Source: Omphiscola glabra (lineage: Eukaryota > Mollusca > Gastropoda > Lymnaeidae). Taken from it: a DNA stretch of 64,000 bases. The stretch spans positions 21,011,284 to 21,075,283 of the forward strand of contig OZ024808.1 in NCBI GenBank assembly GCA_964017045.1, given 5' to 3'. Position numbers and translations under genes: made by a program. The notes beneath the pieces were generated by a model. It had not been told where the DNA came from. It saw only the letters and a list, made by a program, of their open reading frames with translations, and searched no databases. Shown piece after piece: positions 58,401-64,000 of the stretch (position 1 is its first letter; every line of letters starts with the position of its first letter).

Positions 58401-59842
58401 GTTAGGATATTTTCATGTATCTTATCAAATCTGTTGTTTTAAGCGCGCGCACACACACACAGGCATATTTTAACGGAAAGAAAAAAAAAAAGGGGGGGGG
58501 GCACATTATATTTTTCTTTATAGTTATAACGATTCCTTTGAGATAGTTTTGTTTATTAAATTTTATTTTTGCAACGGATTGTCAATATAAAAAAGGTTCT
58601 ATACGGAGATCGGTTTTATTGTTAACATATAAGCAAGGTGATGGTCCAGCGCAGATCATGGTCATTTATAGGGTGATTGCATCGGCATGATTAGAAATTA
58701 TCCCGTAGGGGATGGAATCTAATTTTCTTACCTATATCTAATTTTCTTACATAAATAATCGCATTTGTATATGAAGAGTCCAACTGTAAAACCTGGTCGA
58801 TTTTTTAGAAAAATCTGTTTTTTTTTGTTGTTTTTTTGTAAATTAACTTTATATTGCAAATATAGTATTAATGTTTTTTTTATGGTGAAATTGTAAACTT
58901 TAAATGAATCTTTTGATTCATTAAACACATAAATTATTGTAGATGTACACTTAAACCACCAGACCAAACATCTAATTTATTTTTTTAAAGAACTTGGCAG
59001 GTTTTGCTAGTGGCCGCCTCATGTATCAAGAGATTGGGAGATCGAGAGCTCACCTTTAATGGCCAAAATGTCATACAGATTAGTCGTGTGGCAGCGACAG
59101 ATACAACGAATTGTTAAAAGGATTTTCGCCAACTATTTAATAACCAACGTTAAAAGGCTGATGCAAGCGCATGTTGTAAAATTTAAAAGAAAGATATAAA
59201 AACCTTTGAGCAAGGCTCGCTGGTAACGTGCAATGTTGTTTGAAGAGGTCGGTGGAGGCGAAACTTTTTGTTGTTGTTTATATTTAGGGGCGGTATTTTC
59301 GATCAACTGTGCAGTTTTAGTTCTGTTTTTTTTCTAGGAAGGATGATGGCAAAAAATCATGTCCCGCCCCGGGAGACATAAGTAGCAGTAGCTAGCCGCG
59401 CCACTAGTGGCAGTAGGTCAGCCACGCCCCTAATAGCAGTAAGCTAGCTGCGCCCATGGTAGCAGTAAACTAGCCACACCACTAGTAGCAGTAAGCTAGA
59501 CACGCCCCTAGTTGTAATACGCTTGCCACGCCCCTCGTAGCAGTAAACTAGCAACGCCCCTAGTAGCAGTAAGCTAACCACGCCCCTGGTAGCATTAACT
59601 AAAACCCAACTTAGAATTGGGAAGCTTGTTAACGGGTTACAATTTCAATTGCTGCACTAAGTGTACCGTAAGCTTAAAAAAAAACAACCTTAGCACAATA
59701 TATTGTACTGAAAAGTATGTTGTTAATTTTATTTTCTTTAAGGCTACGAAAAGTCTCAATGTATCATGGTCGTGGGTCTCTTTATTTGAAACTGCTGCCT
59801 ACACAAACGTCACAAATTACATAATAAAAATAGTTACATAAC

Positions 59843-59894
<52 letters not shown>

Positions 59895-61420
59895 TGTAAC
59901 AGACCTACTTAAGGGACCGTGCACATTTTTTATGTAACGTGAAGGTGCTAGGAGGTATTGTTTTGTTATAAGGTGTTAAAAGGGGGTGAGGGTGGTAGAG
60001 AGAAATGTTGTATATCATTTTTGTGTGGTAATTTTTGTTTCAAATTGATGCTTATTTTTACACAAATTCTGCTTATCAAATTGATGAAATCAGCCTTGAT
60101 TATTAAATGCTGAAATGTATTTTGGCTGTAAAATTTTACAATAGCGTTTCACATTTTTGTTTAAATATTTTCTGACTTTTTGTTTCAAATTTTCTTTTTT
60201 CCACTTGATTTTGGACTTTAATCTGTTTTAATTTGAGTTAGGGGGTAGAAGAGGGTAGAAACGCAATATAATATTAGGGCGGGTCAATGTAAATGTTATG
60301 TAACTTTATAGGGGTTATGGGATGGGTAAAAAATGTCATATTCTGTGTCATATATTATGCCCATTGCCCCCTCACGTCAACGGGTCGTTAATGTATTTAC
60401 TTATGGATATTTGTTAATAAATTATTGTCTTAATCGTATTGTTCCGTTACTTATTCACCAACATAACTTTAGGCGTGCATTCTTACTTTTGTAAGCAGTT
60501 TGAGCCACACGCGATCATCGAGGCGTCCGTCCAGGGTTCGCTCAGTCGCTGTGGTCCACAAGCCGCGGTCTGCTTCTTTAAGAACGTTGCCTCATTGGTC
60601 ATTGCAGACGTCTGCACGATTTGCCATTGCACAGCTTTGAGGAAGTACGAATATAGTGATGAAGAAATTATATTACGCTTCTGTATATATTAATTAAATA
60701 ATTATTGTATATATTAATTAAATAATTACTGTATATATTAATTAAATATTACTGTATATATTAATTAAATAATTACTGTATATATTAATTAAATAATTAC
60801 TGTATATATTAAAGCTACCGGCTCTGTCATTGACAGATATTTGATTTATGTTTTTTTATAAATAGTTTTGAAAACCTATTTAAAAGAATTTTGTTTTTTG
60901 TTTTTTTTTAAATTGCGTTGAATTACTCTTAACATGATTTTAGCGTTTAACTTTACCGCTTAGCACAACTACGGATTTATTGTTTTGGAGTTTGAATTAT
61001 TTTTTTTTAAAAATTATTTTGGGTGTGTGATAATTCTTTTGAAGTCTTGTTATATATTTTTTTAAATTTAATTATTAAATAATTCAGTTCAAATCAGTCA
61101 TTTCTATTCTTTTTCATTATCAACAGTAAAGAACATGTATTCTGAAAGACGACTTATTCAATTGATTTGATCAACTCAAGGGTCATCAATAGGTGAAATT
61201 TTTTTAAAATTTAATTTGGTAGAAGAACAAAATATAGGTATTATGTACCCCGAAGCCAATGTGTAGAACTAGATCGATCGTTGATATGCGTACATCCTTT
61301 CGAAAAAAAAAGGAAAAAAAAACATAGAAGAAAAAACAATAAATATCATTGATTGCAATATATAGAAATGTTTCATTAAGTCGATTTACCTAAAATGACG
61401 AAGCACAAAATTATTGCCAT
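55429..61420 (-). CDS. Secreted PAN-like/C-type lectin protein E, 4 exons, 248 aa
   Basis: Coding exons on the minus strand: 61420-61390, 60634-60487, 57272-57123 and 55846-55429. All introns are GT-AG with phases 1, 2, 2, the same as gene D, and exon 3 is 150 nt in both genes. The signal peptide MAIILCFVIL continues as AVQWQIVQTSA in exon 2 (cleavage near A21). The PAN/apple-like module has Cys at 36, 53, 57, 65, 77 and 103, with exactly the spacing of gene D. The C-type lectin domain (about 114-237) has C137, C212, C227 and C235, AWIGLDD, RFLWLDD, a canonical galactose-type QPD at 202-204 and LNDEGC. A short tail (SSCLNNVNIHP) follows. It is probably a secreted calcium-dependent lectin of innate recognition; this role is inferred. 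Gene D lies directly downstream on the same strand, so the pair is a tandem duplication. Confidence 0.9.
56115..56700. repeat. Minisatellite, about 60-bp unit, 9-10 copies, intron 3 of lectin gene E
   Basis: Units contain 'gggtggaccgatccaccacc', 'cacgcaagctgctacacctg' and 'ctactggcttaatgtcta'. The array fills almost half of the intron between exons 3 and 4. The plus-strand frame through it is not a gene. Confidence 0.97.
57700..57860 (-). mobile_element. LINE reverse-transcriptase C-terminal remnant, intron 2 of lectin gene E
   Basis: The minus strand reads RWRDDVGKDLQQLDIRAWTR, then ALAGSQWKEVVWKAA, matching the usual end of RTE-like LINE proteins (RW-x-D-D and R/S-x-W-(R/K)). It is a short fragment only. 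Confidence 0.7.
58155..58350 (-). mobile_element. SPIN-type hAT MITE, copy 2, perfect 8-bp TSD, intron 2 of lectin gene E
   Basis: The ends cagcggttctaaac and gttgagaaccactg are inverted repeats. The internal landmarks 'ggggtcgaacg', 'ggggtcgcctaagaccatcg', 'gtggttggggtcgcc' and 'gcggcattaggaaagttgag' match SPIN read in reverse. The flanks are identical 8-mers, tagtagga at 58147-58154 and again at 58351-58358. It is about 196 bp long and non-coding, and is the best preserved of the three copies. Confidence 0.95.
59375..59600. repeat. Minisatellite, about 25-bp unit, about 9 copies, intron 2 of lectin gene E
   Basis: Units are 'agtagcagtaagctagccac' plus 'gcccct'. The first units resemble the reverse complement of the element start seen at 3803 (TAGCTACGCCACT), suggesting the array grew out of a transposon end. 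Confidence 0.92.
59847..59891. repeat. (TA)n microsatellite
   Basis: TA run of about 45 bp in intron 2 of lectin gene E. Confidence 0.95.
60670..60815. repeat. AT-rich minisatellite, 24-bp unit, about 6 copies, intron 1 of lectin gene E
   Basis: Units are 'attaattaaataattactgt' plus ATAT. The array begins only about 35 bp upstream (in gene sense) of the acceptor for exon 2. Confidence 0.95.
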
Positions 61421-61946
61421 CAGTCCCAAAGTTTGAATGTTAATACAACCGTGTCTGAAGCTCTATGTCAAATAATGCAAGGCATCCTCTGGTAGATTGA
61501 TTTAGTTCAGCCGGTTGGGGGCGGTGGAGGTGTGTTGGGGAAGACCTTGTGAGCCTTGGCTCGATGGTCTGCTGATTTTCTTAAGTATGTTAGTTAGTTC
61601 AGCCCACAGAAATAGTAGTAGTTATAAAAATAATGCTCATCCCTTATGATAATTCTAATTGACGACATTAAATTTTTTTTTTTAAATTTTAAACTCGGTT
61701 GATGGGACTTAAGAGAACTTGAATAAATTATAGCCTTGAATGCCTTACCATTTCAAACGAACCTTTACATCGATATGATTAGGGCCCAATAGAATATATC
61801 GATAGTTTGAGAGTCGTGTTGTTGTCGAAGTTTCAAGAGGTGGTGTCGTATCAGTGGTGTCTGTCTTGTGGTGTATGGGATCCAGAGAAAAGATAGCCCG
61901 CACTAGCGCAAATGAAACAGCCCCTTCACCACAAATGACTCTACAA
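61421..61946. other. Upstream region of lectin gene E
   Basis: It probably contains the promoter of the lectin gene starting at 61420. No clear TATA box was found. Nothing else is recognised. Confidence 0.4.
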
Positions 61947-62136
61947 CAGCGGTTCTTGACCTGTGGGTCCTGACCCCTTTGAGGGTCGAATGACCCTTAC
62001 ACAAAGGTCACCTAAAACCATCGGAAAACATATTTATGTAGCAAAAACGAACATAATTGTATGGTTGGAGGGGGGTCACCACAATATGAGGAACTCCATT
62101 AAAGGGTCGTGGAATTAGGAAGGTTGAGAACCCCTT
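61947..62136 (-). mobile_element. SPIN-type hAT MITE, copy 3
   Basis: The left end is cagcggttcttgacctgtgg, followed by 'gacccctttgagggtcgaat', 'aaaaccatcggaaaacatat', 'caccacaatatgagga', 'aaagggtcg' and 'aattaggaaggttgagaacc'. The right end is eroded. Flanks ctctacaa (61939-61946) and ttggacaa (62137-62144) agree at 5 of 8 positions, so the target duplication is decayed or the right end is a base or two off. Confidence 0.85.
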
Positions 62137-62144
62137 TTGGACAA

Positions 62145-62754
62145 GAATACATGTTCAAATTAATTATACTCTTATATGAAAAAAAAAATTAGTATACTTT
62201 CAGAAATACCCCCCCACACAGACACACACACACACGCATACACACCAACAAGCACATGAAAATCATATTTTAAAATTTTCCGTAACATTTCAAGAGATTT
62301 CATAATGCGATCAGAAAGTTACTTGGAACAACCATTGTTTTATGTACTTGCGCAACGCAGACAAAGTGACATTGCTCCCGAAGAAAATATATTCTTAGAA
62401 TCGCTGAACGGAACGGAGAAACTTTATCGATAAAATGTTCTTTAAAATTGGTGGCCTACATTCTCTCCATGCGTGACAAGGTGTGACACGATCAGTATAC
62501 CCTAGTTAATCGTTACTAAACTCGATAACAACTCGAATGGTATAATAAAAAGGACAAGAAATTAGTCACGTGTTCGTGTGAGATTATTTTATTTGTCTAG
62601 TAACTAGTAGTAAAAGTTTGGTGACAATCCAATGTCGGACTGCAATGTTAACTTTCCAATCAACTTCAGATCAGTGCACGCACATTTAGCAATAGTTGGA
62701 GTGACCAATAAATGACAAAACGCAAATGTAATGGAAAAAAAAAAAAAAAGTAAA
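62145..62754. other. Intergenic, no gene recognised
   Basis: It contains a C-run and CA-rich stretch at 62208-62246; otherwise AT-rich. Confidence 0.4.
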
Positions 62755-62910
62755 AACATTAGTTCAACAAAAGAACATTAGCTCCACAAAAGAACATAAG
62801 TTTAACAAAAGAACATTAGTTCAACAAAAGATCATTAGTACAACAAAACAACATTAGCACAACAAAAGTACATTAGTACAAAAAAAGTACATTAGTAAAA
62901 AAAAAATTAA
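62755..62910. repeat. Minisatellite, about 17-bp unit, about 9 copies
   Basis: Units of 'acattagttcaacaaaaga' type with drift. Confidence 0.9.
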
Positions 62911-62939
62911 CTAAATTAACTTAGGTAGGCTTATTAAAT

Positions 62940-63345
62940 CCCTTACATTAGCTTCGCTTTCCTACGTGGCTGGCTGGCTGACTCGCTGACTGGCTGGCTG
63001 ACGGGCTGGCTAGCCGGCCAAACCTTCTATCGACTAATTGACCCAGTTCTCGTCAACCTATCGAGCTGAAACTTAGCACATGCACTCCTTGCCAATGACA
63101 ACACATTCTTTCAAATTTTCAGCCCCATCCCTCAACCAGAAATATTATTTTCCTCTTTTTTTTTAAAGGGGAAGATAAAATAAAATTCCAGGATCACTGC
63201 ACTATATGAGATTATTTTTTTTTTAAATTCCGCAAGTGCGTTCGTTGCATATTATTTTCTATGTATTATTCTGAAATATTTGGTGAAATAAATCTGCGGT
63301 TTAAAAGCGGAATGGTCATTAGAATATTAGTATGGTTCATTGGCT
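62940..63345 (+). mobile_element. Dispersed repeat family R1, copy 3
   Basis: Landmarks: 'ttagcttcgctttc', a GGCTGGCT-rich stretch, 'gactaattgacccagttctc', 'gtcaacctatcgagctgaaa', 'cgcaagtgcg' and 'agaatattagtat'. The order is the same as at 23820 and 44200. It is the most complete 5' part of the family in this window. Confidence 0.75.
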
Positions 63346-63886
63346 TGAAAAAAAAATGTGCGGTTGCGAGCCTTGAAGTGGGAACACTTCGAGACAGTAA
63401 GCAACTCTTCTGTTCTCTGAGATAGTTTCAAAAGTTGTGTACAAAAGAATTTCACACAATAACACTTACCCAGACGCTAACACGAAATTTAAGAGTGGCT
63501 GTCATTTCGTTCTCTATCGAATACTTGAGACTGATCAAGTTGTACGTCACACATGTTAAATACTTAACACTGATCAAGTTGTACGTCACACACGTAAAAT
63601 TACATTCAAAACGTATTTACCACAAAACAAATAAAACTTACTCCTGCTATTTGAAAATACGCACACTATCTCGAAAAAATAATATTGTAATGCTTGACCC
63701 ACAAGAATCATCTTCACAAAGCGCCTCACTCATAGGGAAACTACCAGAATGCATGCAATTAACATATCATTGCGTGATATTTAGTTTAACATCAGTGGGC
63801 CTCGTTGTGATTTGAAAAAAAATACATGTGCCTCCTCTATTCATTTTTGTTAAATTGGATAGCTTTCGTTTGAAAGACGCAATATA

Positions 63887-63929
<43 letters not shown>

Positions 63930-64000
63930 GTAGATGTTTCAAGAACGGGAAATGCCCGAATTGTTATTTAAAACAGAGTAGCTTGCCCGTGGACGCCGAC
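63346..64000. other. Right edge, no gene recognised
   Basis: It contains a tandem duplication of about 48 bp with 'ctgatcaagttgtacgtcac' (63530-63592) and a TA run at 63882-63925. The 126-aa plus frame at 63435-63815 spans that duplication and has no domain or splice support. Confidence 0.5.

Noticed and set aside
60439..60693. 84-codon plus-strand frame
   Set aside because: It is antisense to exon 2 of lectin gene E, whose minus-strand reading has matching splice phases and PAN cysteines.
1..64000. tRNA, rRNA or other structured RNA genes
   Set aside because: No A-box/B-box pair or recognisable rRNA or snRNA segment was found by eye. A covariance-model scan (tRNAscan-SE, Infernal) would be decisive and could not be run.

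Overview
The window is AT-rich, intron-rich animal DNA, most likely from a heterobranch (pulmonate-type) snail. Three things point there: AIG1/GIMAP GTPase genes, secreted lectin and Ig-domain genes split by GT-AG introns, and a repeat load of snail-like LINE tails, many minisatellites and SPIN-type hAT MITEs. The species cannot be fixed from sequence alone. Nothing here is bacterial or viral.

Six intact protein-coding genes and one gene fragment are supported. Three are GIMAP/AIG1-family GTPases with the whole CDS in one exon: minus strand 1743-3338, plus strand 10242-11921, and minus strand 34222-35415. On the plus strand, twelve exons between 15891 and 29277 join in perfect phase into a 540-residue secreted protein. 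It has a signal peptide, a short heptad-like segment, a Cys-poor beta-rich half and two clear C-terminal Ig domains. On the minus strand, two paralogous four-exon genes (51923-47539 and 61420-55429) each encode a signal peptide, a six-Cys PAN/apple-like module and a C-type lectin domain. Their PAN cysteine spacing is identical. A third lectin-domain exon (33605-33236) is a truncated duplicate carried on a segmental duplication of about 2.2 kb and fused to LINE debris.

Layout: 1-12 kb holds two divergent GIMAP genes, with a SPIN MITE, a 90-nt perfect palindrome and a cluster of CRE-like sites between them. 12-15.8 kb is LINE tail plus two minisatellites. 15.8-29.3 kb is the Ig gene, whose introns are full of minisatellites. 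29.3-36.2 kb has a large 16-bp array, the duplicated lectin fragment and the third GIMAP. 36.2-45.2 kb is gene-poor, with a decayed LINE endonuclease and a long-TIR MITE. 45.6-61.4 kb holds the other copy of the duplication and the two PAN-lectin genes. 61.4-64 kb is repeats.

Biologically the window looks like an innate-immune-type neighbourhood. Secreted recognition-type proteins (PAN-lectins and an Ig protein) sit next to intracellular GIMAP GTPases. Co-function is inferred from proximity and family membership only. Exon joins were worked out by hand from reading frame, splice sites and phase, and have not been checked against transcripts.
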